Source: Oribacterium sinus (lineage in GTDB: Bacteria > Bacillota > Clostridia > Lachnospirales > Lachnospiraceae). Taken from it: DNA of 64,000 nt. The notes under the pieces were generated by a model. The model was given only the letters and a program-made list of their open reading frames with translations. It did no database searches and was not told where the DNA came from. The position numbers and the translations under genes are program-made. The DNA lies in assembly GCF_014202695.1 (NCBI RefSeq), contig NZ_JACHHH010000003.1:124001-188000 (forward strand), read 5' to 3'. Shown one piece after another: positions 7,892 to 15,851 of this stretch; positions within the stretch are counted from its first letter, which is position 1, and each line of letters starts with the position of its first letter.

Positions 7892-9811
7892 CTAAGTTAT
7901 TTTATTGAACATATATCGTACTTTATCTATCCGACTATTTGGACGACGGGGCTGACAAACAGATTCACCAGTAGTAACATAGTACCCTTTTAACTCTGTT
8001 AAACAAACGCTACGTCCATTTGTAAAGAAAGTTAAATCATTACGATATTCTTGAATACACCGAGCAGGAATTTCTCCACTAAGAATGACCTCATTATTTT
8101 TCAGTTGAGTGTCTACGATGTTCGCACAATATTTAGGAGCATCGTTATATGCTCGTGAAAGATATTCTTGTGGTGCATAAATTTTAAAACTAAGATATGG
8201 CTCTAACAATTCTGTTCCAGCTTTTTTTAAAACTTGTTCCAATACAATAGGAGCAAGCATCCGAAAATCTGCTGGGGTACTAACAGGGCTATAGTATAAG
8301 CCATACTTAAAACAGATTTTACAGTCCGTCACATTCCAACCATACAATCCTTGTTCACAGCCATATCGTATCCCTTCCATAACTGCATTTTGAAACGATT
8401 GATTTAAGTATCCAAGAGAAACCGAGCTCTCATACTGTACTCCGCTCCCTAATGGAAGCTGTGCTACAGAAAGACCAATGGAAGCCCAGAAGGGATTCGG
8501 TGGCACTTCGATGTGAATGGTATACTCTGCTTTTTTTAACGGTCTTTCCATATAAATGACTGTAGGCTTTTTTATTTTTACCTCCACATGATACTTTTCT
8601 TGCAATAGAGCACAAGTCACTTCCATTTGTACTTTCCCTAAGAAAGAAAGTATGATTTCATGTGTCGTAGAATCCACATAATATTGTAGAAGCGGGTCAC
8701 TGTCGGAGATTTCTAAAAGTGCATCAAGTAACATTTCCCTTTGTTGAGGTTTGCTCGGTTCAACAGTTGTTTGCAGCAGAGGGAGCGGATTTTCAATTCT
8801 CTCTCTCTGTGGCAATAGCTTTGTATCTCCAAGAACACTATTTAGCTTCAAAAACTCATTTTGCAAAATAACAATTTCCCCGGAATAAGCCTTATCAATT
8901 TTACATAATTCACCATTTATTGAAGTATACATTTCTGTAATTTTTATTTTTTCCTTTTCCGATATTCTAACCGAATCCCGCAAATGCAGGATTCCGCCAT
9001 AAAGGCGTACATATGCAAGACGTTGTCTTTCTTCCGAATATTCAATTTTGAAGACATTTCCGCAAAGTTCAGACTTCTTTCTGTATGTTGATGAATAAAA
9101 TTTATTCGTTATCACTTCTATAAGCTGCTCAATCCCTATGTTGCTTTTTGCGCTTCCATGATAAACAGGGTACAAGGAGCAATTCTGAAATCTTCTGATT
9201 TCCTCTTGTTCGAGTTCTAATATCTCCAATGATTTCCCAAGTGTATATTTCTCCAAAAGATAATCATTTCCTTCTATTACCACATCCCATTGCTCAGGTT
9301 CCGTACAGCTCATCACACACATATTAGGGTGCAGCTCTACTTTCTGTTTGATTATAATTTCCATAGAAAGTTTCTCTTTAATATCTTGATAAACCGTTGA
9401 TAAATCAATCCCATTTTGGTCAATCTTATTGATAAAAAAGATTGTGGGAATACCCATTTTATTTAGTGCATGAAATAATATCCGAGTTTGTGCTTGTACT
9501 CCATCTCTCGCAGAAATTAGTAGGATTGCCCCATCTAAAACTGATAACGAGCGATATACTTCTGCTAAAAAATCCATATGTCCTGGAGTATCTATGATAT
9601 TTACCTTAATATCTTTCCACTGAAAAGAGGTTACTGCTGTCTGAATTGTAATTCCTCGCTGACGTTCTAAAAATGTAGTATCCGTTCTTGTTGTGCCTGT
9701 ATCCACGCTTCCTGACTCCGCAATCGCTCCACTAGTATATAGTAAGCTTTCTGTCAAAGTAGTTTTTCCTGCGTCAACATGAGCTAAAACACCTATATTA
9801 ATAATTTTCAT
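7892..9811 (-). CDS. tet(M): Tetracycline ribosomal protection protein Tet(M)
   Basis: A 639-residue GTPase related to EF-G that removes tetracycline from the ribosome. Visible are the P-loop [16 protein letters not shown], switch [17 protein letters not shown], the G4 motif NKIDQNG and a C-terminal domain ending [18 protein letters not shown]. The start at 9811 is preceded by GGAGG and gives the family's exact length. From about residue 250 to the end it reads as typical Tet(M). The first 250 residues (e.g. [20 protein letters not shown]) recall Tet(O) and Tet(S) alleles at several places. Expression is likely controlled by the leader at 9827-9904. Confidence 0.96.
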   Translation of the reverse strand: MKIINIGVLAHVDAGKTTLTESLLYTSGAIAESGSVDTGTTRTDTTFLERQRGITIQTAVTSFQWKDIKVNIIDTPGHMDFLAEVYRSLSVLDGAILLISARDGVQAQTRILFHALNKMGIPTIFFINKIDQNGIDLSTVYQDIKEKLSMEIIIKQKVELHPNMCVMSCTEPEQWDVVIEGNDYLLEKYTLGKSLEILELEQEEIRRFQNCSLYPVYHGSAKSNIGIEQLIEVITNKFYSSTYRKKSELCGNVFKIEYSEERQRLAYVRLYGGILHLRDSVRISEKEKIKITEMYTSINGELCKIDKAYSGEIVILQNEFLKLNSVLGDTKLLPQRERIENPLPLLQTTVEPSKPQQREMLLDALLEISDSDPLLQYYVDSTTHEIILSFLGKVQMEVTCALLQEKYHVEVKIKKPTVIYMERPLKKAEYTIHIEVPPNPFWASIGLSVAQLPLGSGVQYESSVSLGYLNQSFQNAVMEGIRYGCEQGLYGWNVTDCKICFKYGLYYSPVSTPADFRMLAPIVLEQVLKKAGTELLEPYLSFKIYAPQEYLSRAYNDAPKYCANIVDTQLKNNEVILSGEIPARCIQEYRNDLTFFTNGRSVCLTELKGYYVTTGESVCQPRRPNSRIDKVRYMFNKIT

Positions 9812-9826
9812 GTGATTTTCCTCCAT

Positions 9827-9904
9827 TCAAAAGCCAAAAAGGCATAAAAAATCCCAGTGACAGATACTCTTATCACTGGGAAATAAATGCACAATCATAA
9901 GCAT
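9827..9904 (-). CDS. orf12: tet(M) leader peptide (Tn916 orf12 equivalent)
   Basis: A 25-codon leader reading MLMIVHLFPSDKSICHW and ending CLFGF. The Tn916 leader has 28 codons; this one lacks three near the start but keeps the PSDKS core and the terminal segment. Its codons run across the attenuator hairpin. In Tn916 low charged tRNA or slow ribosomes under tetracycline let transcription pass into tet(M). The stop codon lies 15 bases before the tet(M) start. Confidence 0.85.
   Translation of the reverse strand: MLMIVHLFPSDKSICHWDFLCLFGF
9853..9880 (-). terminator. tet(M) transcription attenuator hairpin
   Basis: On the minus strand CCCAGTGA, a 12-base loop, TCACTGGG, then six T residues. 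This intrinsic terminator lies inside the leader peptide frame and is the known Tn916 attenuation site. Confidence 0.85.
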
Positions 9905-10079
9905 ACAGATATTCTCTGTATACTTCATAATCACATGATAAAAGTATTCCTAAACTGGGTACAAAAAACTAACCCCTCCTAAAAAGGGACATCTAATTAT
10001 TTGTTCCCACTATCAAATTGACAGTTTATTTAAGAATACCTTGCCGCATATTTATTAACTCCTCGTATTATTAAGTTGT

Positions 10080-10312
10080 AGCTTTTCTTTACCTGTTCTT
10101 GGTAATCAGCTACTATTGTTATCTGATGCTGTGGATTGGTTTCTAACTCCTACCGCACGACGGTTTTCGAAAGGCTCCAACCACAGCCTCTTTGTTACAT
10201 TGTTGATCAGTTAGATACCGCATGACGGTTTATGTAGAACGAGGATACAATCAGCAAAGAGCCCTGTGGGTCGATAACAGCATCAAATACTTATTACAGG
10301 AGGATTTACTAA
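10080..10312 (+). ncRNA. Candidate IS110 bridge RNA region
   Basis: The non-coding left end of IS110 elements encodes the bridge RNA that pairs with target and donor DNA. This stretch has two copies of TACCGCAYGACGGTTT (10151-10166 and 10216-10231), each able to fold as a small ACCG/CGGT hairpin, and further short complementary segments. Location relative to the transposase fits; the RNA itself is inferred. Confidence 0.4.
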
Positions 10313-11485
10313 ATGATTTACGTTGGAATTGATGTTGCTAAGGATAAGCATGACTGTTTTATCCTTGGGCCAGATACCGAAGAACTTTTCCAAGTCTTTA
10401 CGATACGGAACAATAGCGATGGCTATGGAGAATTATTCCACAAGATTGAGTCAGTCTCCAAGGACAAATCTCAGATAAAAATAGGACTCGAGGCTACCGG
10501 TCACTATTCCTACAACATTCTGGGATCACTTCTTGACCATGGCTACCATACCATTGTCATCAATCCGTTACATACAAATCTTTACAGAAAAGGTCAAAGC
10601 CTTAGAAAGACAAAAACGGATAAAGTCGATGCCCGCTCCATTGCTGAAATGCTTGTGACTAATAAGACACTCAAGCCCTATACAGGTACATCCTACCACA
10701 GCGAGGAGCTGAAGTCATTAACTCGTTATCGTTTTGAGCTTGTCAAAGAACGTGCGAAACTAAAAACTTCAGTATCTAGGCTTGTAAACATCCTGTTCCC
10801 GGAACTTGAGTCTCTTGTTCCGACTCTGCACATGAACTCGGTATACCGTCTTCTTCAGGAACTGCCGGGAGCATATTTTATCGCAAGTTCCAATCTCACC
10901 CATCTGAAAGCTCTACTTGCTGATGCTTCAAAAGGGCACTATGGTCGTGAAAAGACCATCGAAATCAGAGAGACTGCAAAATCTTCTATCGGATCACTTA
11001 TGCCTGCTAAATCAATGGAACTCAGGCAGACAATCCGCCGAATTGACACACTGACTTCCGATATTAAAGAAGTCGAGCAGTCCATTCAGAAAATCATGGA
11101 TGAGTGTGGTTCTCCAATTACAACTATTCCCGGCATCAAATATCGTATGGGGGCAATGATTCTAGCAGAGATTGGAGACTTTACACGCTTTAGCAATGCA
11201 GATCAAGTTCTTGCTTATGCAGGACTATCTCCGTCTACGTACCAGTCCGGACAGCTAATATCTTCTTATGCTCGCATGGAAAAACGTGGCTCTAAGTATC
11301 TGCGTTACGCACTTTTCAATGCTGCTATATATGCTTCTGTATGGGACGAGCGATTCAGGCTCTATCTGTCAAAAAAGCGGGCAGATGGCAAGCACTACTA
11401 TGTCGCAATAAGCCATGTGGTTAAAAAGCTTGTCAGAACCATCTTTCGGATGGAAATAACCCATACGTCATATCAGCCTTTATAA
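10313..11485 (+). CDS. IS110-family transposase (DEDD recombinase)
   Basis: 390 residues, with a RuvC-like N-terminal domain (MIYVGIDVAKDKHDCF with the first Asp, GLEATGHYSYN with the Glu, KTDKVDARSIAEML with the Asp pair) and a C-terminal Transposase_20 domain (IPGIKYRMGAMILAEIGDF, LAYAGLSPS with the probable catalytic Ser). This family works with a bridge RNA. AGGAGG lies before the ATG. The gene is full length, so the element may be active. Confidence 0.93.
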   Translation: MIYVGIDVAKDKHDCFILGPDTEELFQVFTIRNNSDGYGELFHKIESVSKDKSQIKIGLEATGHYSYNILGSLLDHGYHTIVINPLHTNLYRKGQSLRKTKTDKVDARSIAEMLVTNKTLKPYTGTSYHSEELKSLTRYRFELVKERAKLKTSVSRLVNILFPELESLVPTLHMNSVYRLLQELPGAYFIASSNLTHLKALLADASKGHYGREKTIEIRETAKSSIGSLMPAKSMELRQTIRRIDTLTSDIKEVEQSIQKIMDECGSPITTIPGIKYRMGAMILAEIGDFTRFSNADQVLAYAGLSPSTYQSGQLISSYARMEKRGSKYLRYALFNAAIYASVWDERFRLYLSKKRADGKHYYVAISHVVKKLVRTIFRMEITHTSYQPL

Positions 11486-11511
11486 GTTAAATTAGCTCAT
11501 AATCTTTTCTG

Positions 11512-11533
11512 AGAGCATCATCGCTGATGCTCT
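11512..11533. terminator. Hairpin after IS110 transposase
   Basis: AGAGCATCA, loop TCGC, TGATGCTCT, starting 27 bases after the transposase stop. It has no strong T run, so it may be part of the right end structure of the element rather than a terminator. A second small hairpin (AAAATACG/CGTATTTT) lies at about 11570-11589. Confidence 0.4.
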
Positions 11534-11744
11534 ATTCGTCATACAGTTTTCAATGTACTAATCTATCTAAAATACGTTTCCGTATTTTATTCTAAAAATC
11601 TTAATCTTATGCTTGACTATTAATAGTTAGTCTTTTATATACTTATATTAACATTAGCACATAAGAGTATATTTGTAAAGATATATCCGATTTTTTGTCA
11701 AAGGAGAACGTGGTTACAAAATAGCTATAACCATGTACTAAAAG

Positions 11745-12677
11745 TTATTTTATAATCTTCCAGTTATTTCCTACTTTTTCTAGCACCAAATCAAATTGAG
11801 ATACTTGCGTTGCTTTGGTCTGCTGGTCGAGATACTTTACTGTCAGTGATACCGTGACTTGATTATCTTTACGATTGTAGATAGGATTCACGAGTTCTTG
11901 AAAAATATAATCTTTTCCGATAGATTTCAAAATACCATCATTCACATAGTAAGAAAGTTCACTCGCTGTTGCTGTAGGATAGAGCTTGAAGAATGTCGTT
12001 AGAAACTCAATGATTTCATTTGTCATAATGGAATCAACTGTACCATCACTTTCAATGACTTTTGGTTTATAGTCTGATTTCTTAGGTATGCTGGTAATGG
12101 TCGGGTTTTTAGTCAGTACCATATTTCCAGAACCATCTACATAGACTGTCACTTCATAAGCAGAATGGACGGTCTTTATATTTTCCCCCTCTGTAATCAA
12201 CTGGTCTACACTATAGGTCACATCAAACTGGTTTTCGCCATCTGCTTTTACCATCCATATCTGAACCCCTCTTACAGAAGACGATACAGGAATATCCTTT
12301 CGGACTGTATCAATATTGAGAGCTTGAAGTTCCTCTGTCAGATAGGCTTTTAAGTTTTCCATACGATTATCAATGGACTGGTCGTTTAGTTCCCATGAAT
12401 AGTAAACTTTCGCAAAGTTCTCTACAAAATTTTCTACATTATGAGTATCAACATATTCCTTTTCTATGATGGTTGTTTCGTGAATGGTGTGGGTATCAAC
12501 GGCTGTAAAGTGCTTAAATATTGCAAAGCTGAAACTAAGCCCTAAAAGCACCCATAAGCCAATCACAACCTTTTTACGAGGATTGACTTTGTAGATACGA
12601 GGTTTCTTTTCCTTTGGTATCTGTTTTTCTTTATTCTGATTTTTTCTGAATTTCATCATTGAATCTTCCTTTCTCAT
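11745..12677 (-). CDS. orf13: Tn916 Orf13, TcpC-family conjugation protein
   Basis: 310 residues with a basic cytoplasmic N-terminus, one membrane segment (KVVIGLWVLLGLSFSFAIF) and an extracellular NTF2-like TcpC/VirB8-like region. In Tn916-type systems it is a structural part of the transfer channel. The ATG at 12677 overlaps the orf14 stop as ATGA and gives the known length; an internal ATG at 12659 with AGGAAG upstream is an alternative. Transcribed with orf14-orf19. Confidence 0.88.
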   Translation of the reverse strand: MRKEDSMMKFRKNQNKEKQIPKEKKPRIYKVNPRKKVVIGLWVLLGLSFSFAIFKHFTAVDTHTIHETTIIEKEYVDTHNVENFVENFAKVYYSWELNDQSIDNRMENLKAYLTEELQALNIDTVRKDIPVSSSVRGVQIWMVKADGENQFDVTYSVDQLITEGENIKTVHSAYEVTVYVDGSGNMVLTKNPTITSIPKKSDYKPKVIESDGTVDSIMTNEIIEFLTTFFKLYPTATASELSYYVNDGILKSIGKDYIFQELVNPIYNRKDNQVTVSLTVKYLDQQTKATQVSQFDLVLEKVGNNWKIIK

Positions 12678-13675
12678 TGTTTGATTCGTCCTGCTCCTAC
12701 TAAATGCTGTTGCCAATAGGAGCTTGTTAAGTCGGCATAGCCGATAGGGTCTCCTGCGTGAAACATTCGATTATCGCCTAAATAAATCCCGATATGAGTA
12801 ATATAAGAGCCAGCGTTATAGGTAGAATGAAAGAAAACCAAATCGCCAGCTTTTGCTTCGGATAGTGGGATATGTTGGGTCACATCATATTGTTGTTGTG
12901 CGGTTCGTGGTAATTTAATCCCAGCTTTGCCATACGTCCATTGTGTCAGTCCGCTACAATCAAATGAAGTAGTCGGGGAAGCTCCGCCATAGACATACTT
13001 CCAACCCTCATATTTCAGTGCTTCGTCCATGATGGCTTGTACCGTATTATCATTAAATTGAGTTGTGACAAGATACTGCGTAACAAGCTGAACATAAAAC
13101 ATATTGCCATAGTTATATCGCCAGCCCCCATTGATGGGTATGGCTATTGGATTGGGATAGGACACTTTTTCGCCGTCTGAATATTCCTTAGAGAAACTTT
13201 GAGCCAGTTCAAAGGTATATTTGTTTCCACGATTAGCCACATACCCTAAGAAGCCACCGCCATAATTGTAGGACTGAATAACCGATTCCAAATCCACACC
13301 GAGCCTATCTCTACTGGCTAATAATTCACTGAAATACTTCACACCTTGCTTGATAGATTCTTCTGTACTCAATGAATTGGGTGGTAGACCAAGGGATTCC
13401 GAGGACTGCATAACATCTTCGGCAGTACCGCCCGATTCCACCTGTATAATAGCAAGCAGTACATTAACGTATTCTTCAATGCCATATTCTCTAGCGTATT
13501 TTTCTACCATAGGCTTATGAGCCAGCACTTCTGCGGAAACATTCACACCGCCATAGTGAATGTTTGAAAAACCGCCATCTTGTTCATCTGAAAATAAAAT
13601 GGCAACAAACAGAAGTAGTGAGAAGACCATCAAGAATAGCCCAGAACCACCAATCACTAAAGCTTTCAGTTTCAT
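12674..13675 (-). CDS. orf14: Tn916 Orf14, lysozyme-like / NlpC-P60 peptidoglycan hydrolase
   Basis: 333 residues: an N-terminal membrane anchor, a transglycosylase-like domain (NVLLAIIQVESGGTAEDVMQSSESLG) and a C-terminal NlpC/P60 domain with the cysteine in TTSFDCSGLTQW and the histidine in THIGIYLGD. It cuts the cell wall so that the conjugation channel can be built (TcpG role). It overlaps orf15 and orf13 by four bases each. In Tn5397 this gene is interrupted by a group II intron; here it is intact. Confidence 0.9.
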   Translation of the reverse strand: MKLKALVIGGSGLFLMVFSLLLFVAILFSDEQDGGFSNIHYGGVNVSAEVLAHKPMVEKYAREYGIEEYVNVLLAIIQVESGGTAEDVMQSSESLGLPPNSLSTEESIKQGVKYFSELLASRDRLGVDLESVIQSYNYGGGFLGYVANRGNKYTFELAQSFSKEYSDGEKVSYPNPIAIPINGGWRYNYGNMFYVQLVTQYLVTTQFNDNTVQAIMDEALKYEGWKYVYGGASPTTSFDCSGLTQWTYGKAGIKLPRTAQQQYDVTQHIPLSEAKAGDLVFFHSTYNAGSYITHIGIYLGDNRMFHAGDPIGYADLTSSYWQQHLVGAGRIKQ

Positions 13676-15849
13676 GGTTTCTTACTGCCTTTCTTGATAG
13701 TGGCGGATTTTATTGGTGGTCTATTTCTAAGGTTTTGGCTTTGAACTCTTTGAACAGTAGACGGACGCTCTTTTGTGACTGGACGTTGTGAAGCTCTGTC
13801 TGCTGGTGTAGTTGAAGTTGCTGGCTTTTGAACTGTTCTTTCTTGTGTAGTACGGTTTTGTCGTTCCGCTTTTAAACTTAAAGAATCGGACTTAACTGCT
13901 GGACGCTCCTGTTTGGCTTGTTGAGATTCCATGCGTGAAGTCTGAATAGAAGATTGTTTTGCGGTCTGTCCATCATGAGATTGTTCTTGCTTAGTAGCTG
14001 GTCTTTCATGAACGGAAGAAGCTGGCTGTTTTTTCTGTTTGACCTGTTCCATTTCAGAGCGACGCTCTGCAATGGTTTTGCGTCTTTGTTCCTGCTGTTC
14101 CTTGCGTCCGCTGGCTCTGTCTGCTCTGGTTTGAGAAATACTGGAAGTTAGGTCACGAACATTTTCTTTTGCTTTGGATTTTCCTTGATACACTGCATAT
14201 CTTGCATTGGTCGGAATATCCTTAACCTGTTCTTTGAGATTACCAGCAGAATCAACGATTTTATCTTTGGTATCAGCAACTGCTCCGATTGTTTGTCCGA
14301 TACGTTTTCCAAGTGTTGATTTTTCCTGTCCGTCTGGACGGGTGTGATCTGCTTGTGTCCTACCAGAACTACCCGACTGTCCTTGTTTTCCTGTAGCACT
14401 GGCAATGGCAGACCCAGCCCCTAGAGTAGTCATGGAACGTCCAAGTTTCCGCTGTAGACGGTGCATGTGAGCGTGCATAAGCATACGAGGTTTTCTCATC
14501 ACACGACTTCCCACACTTTGAGAATCGTTACTCTGTAGAGAAAACATACTCATTAAATCGCCCAGCTTGAAGTAGATTCCTGCAAAGGTCACAATCTGTA
14601 GAAAAGCAATCAAAAAGAACGGATAACCAGCCGATAAGGTATAGAGCATGGTTGAAATACTAAATGCTGTCGTAATAATCAATGTGATTCCAGCTCGTGT
14701 CAAAATGGTATTAAAGAGCTTTGTTATGGCTCGTTTTGACATACCATCAAATGATGGAATCATGCTTAAAATAAAGCTCACAGGCAGAAACATAGCATAG
14801 ATGATAAAAAGTACCTGCGAGAAAATCATGATTCCTGTTAATAGGAATACAAATATGGAAATCCCAATATTGAAGACAAATAGGAAGAAGACTGTACCTA
14901 AACGGTTAATGGTCTTTGTAATGGTTAGATTGGTATTGCTTCTGTCTTCAATTTCTTCCGCAACAATTTTTTCTCTGTCTTCGCCATTGTTGGAATCTGG
15001 GCTGGTGGAGAGCAGGCTTTCCACACGGTCAATACCGATACTTTCAATGTCTGAACTGTTGTATTGAAGCAGTAGCCACGGTTGCTGAACCTGTATGGAA
15101 AACAGGCTATCTCTGATTAAGTCCACGCTGTCCTTGCCTTGACTATCGGAATGGGGCATGACAATCTTCGTGCCAAGTGATAAACTGGCATTACTGATGT
15201 CTGATGAAAAGTCATTGATTTTTTTAATGTAGTCGGGAGCGTAGGCAATAAAGGAAGCCGATAGGATAAACACCAGCACAAAATTCATAATGGCATGAAT
15301 TGCCTTTGTGGTTTCTCTCTTTATCAGTCCCGTATAGGCAACATAAACCCCAAGAACCAAAATCAAGAGTAAGAGGAATCCAACATAGAAACCCTCTGTT
15401 GAAAATCCGTTTGCACTCACACCAGCTAAGGTCTGCATATTCTTACCAATGGAATCTGCTGTAGCGGAAATGAAGTCTAAGGAATAGGCTTCCTGTACTA
15501 AGTAACCTGTCGCATTGGAAACATACAAACTGATTGTCCAAATAAAATTGGTAATGGCATATAGTCCATACATGACCTGTTTTCCAATCCCGTCCGACCA
15601 GTTCCACGGAAGCCAGCCCCAGCTATTATCCACATAAAAATCCAGTTGATAGTTTTCAAGTGGGTATCGGCTGTATTCATTTGCCACATTGACCGTATCA
15701 TCTACCAAGCCCGCAGCTTGAACCACCGTTCCCAGCATGGCTAAAAGAAAAATGGCAATCACAAGTGTGAAAGCCACTGTCATTGCCACTTTACCTAGAC
15801 GTTTCAGCGTCCAGTTTGATTTTATTCTGTTTACTATTGATGGTTTCAC
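13672..15849 (-). CDS. orf15: Tn916 Orf15, VirB6-like (TcpH) membrane channel protein
   Basis: 725 residues. An N-terminal signal/membrane segment and seven or so hydrophobic stretches up to about residue 470 are followed by a long hydrophilic tail rich in Gln, Lys, Arg and Ser (around residues 480-725), predicted disordered or coiled. This arrangement is that of the polytopic channel protein of Gram-positive conjugation systems. It begins three bases after the orf16 stop and overlaps orf14. Confidence 0.88.
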   Translation of the reverse strand: MKPSIVNRIKSNWTLKRLGKVAMTVAFTLVIAIFLLAMLGTVVQAAGLVDDTVNVANEYSRYPLENYQLDFYVDNSWGWLPWNWSDGIGKQVMYGLYAITNFIWTISLYVSNATGYLVQEAYSLDFISATADSIGKNMQTLAGVSANGFSTEGFYVGFLLLLILVLGVYVAYTGLIKRETTKAIHAIMNFVLVFILSASFIAYAPDYIKKINDFSSDISNASLSLGTKIVMPHSDSQGKDSVDLIRDSLFSIQVQQPWLLLQYNSSDIESIGIDRVESLLSTSPDSNNGEDREKIVAEEIEDRSNTNLTITKTINRLGTVFFLFVFNIGISIFVFLLTGIMIFSQVLFIIYAMFLPVSFILSMIPSFDGMSKRAITKLFNTILTRAGITLIITTAFSISTMLYTLSAGYPFFLIAFLQIVTFAGIYFKLGDLMSMFSLQSNDSQSVGSRVMRKPRMLMHAHMHRLQRKLGRSMTTLGAGSAIASATGKQGQSGSSGRTQADHTRPDGQEKSTLGKRIGQTIGAVADTKDKIVDSAGNLKEQVKDIPTNARYAVYQGKSKAKENVRDLTSSISQTRADRASGRKEQQEQRRKTIAERRSEMEQVKQKKQPASSVHERPATKQEQSHDGQTAKQSSIQTSRMESQQAKQERPAVKSDSLSLKAERQNRTTQERTVQKPATSTTPADRASQRPVTKERPSTVQRVQSQNLRNRPPIKSATIKKGSKKP

Positions 15850-15851
15850 AT

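Larger units (their letters stand above)
10060..11600 (+). mobile_element. IS110-family insertion sequence upstream of tet(M)
   Basis: A complete IS110-type transposase with about 250 bases of structured non-coding DNA before it and hairpins after it lies between the tet(M) leader and orf13, where Tn916 has no gene. The ends are approximate: Tn916-type sequence is recognisable up to about 10055 and again near 11600 to 11744. IS110 elements lack terminal inverted repeats, so the boundaries cannot be read by symmetry. Confidence 0.75.

Noticed and set aside
12674..13675. Group II intron in orf14, as in Tn5397
   Set aside because: orf14 is continuous and full length, so no intron is present.
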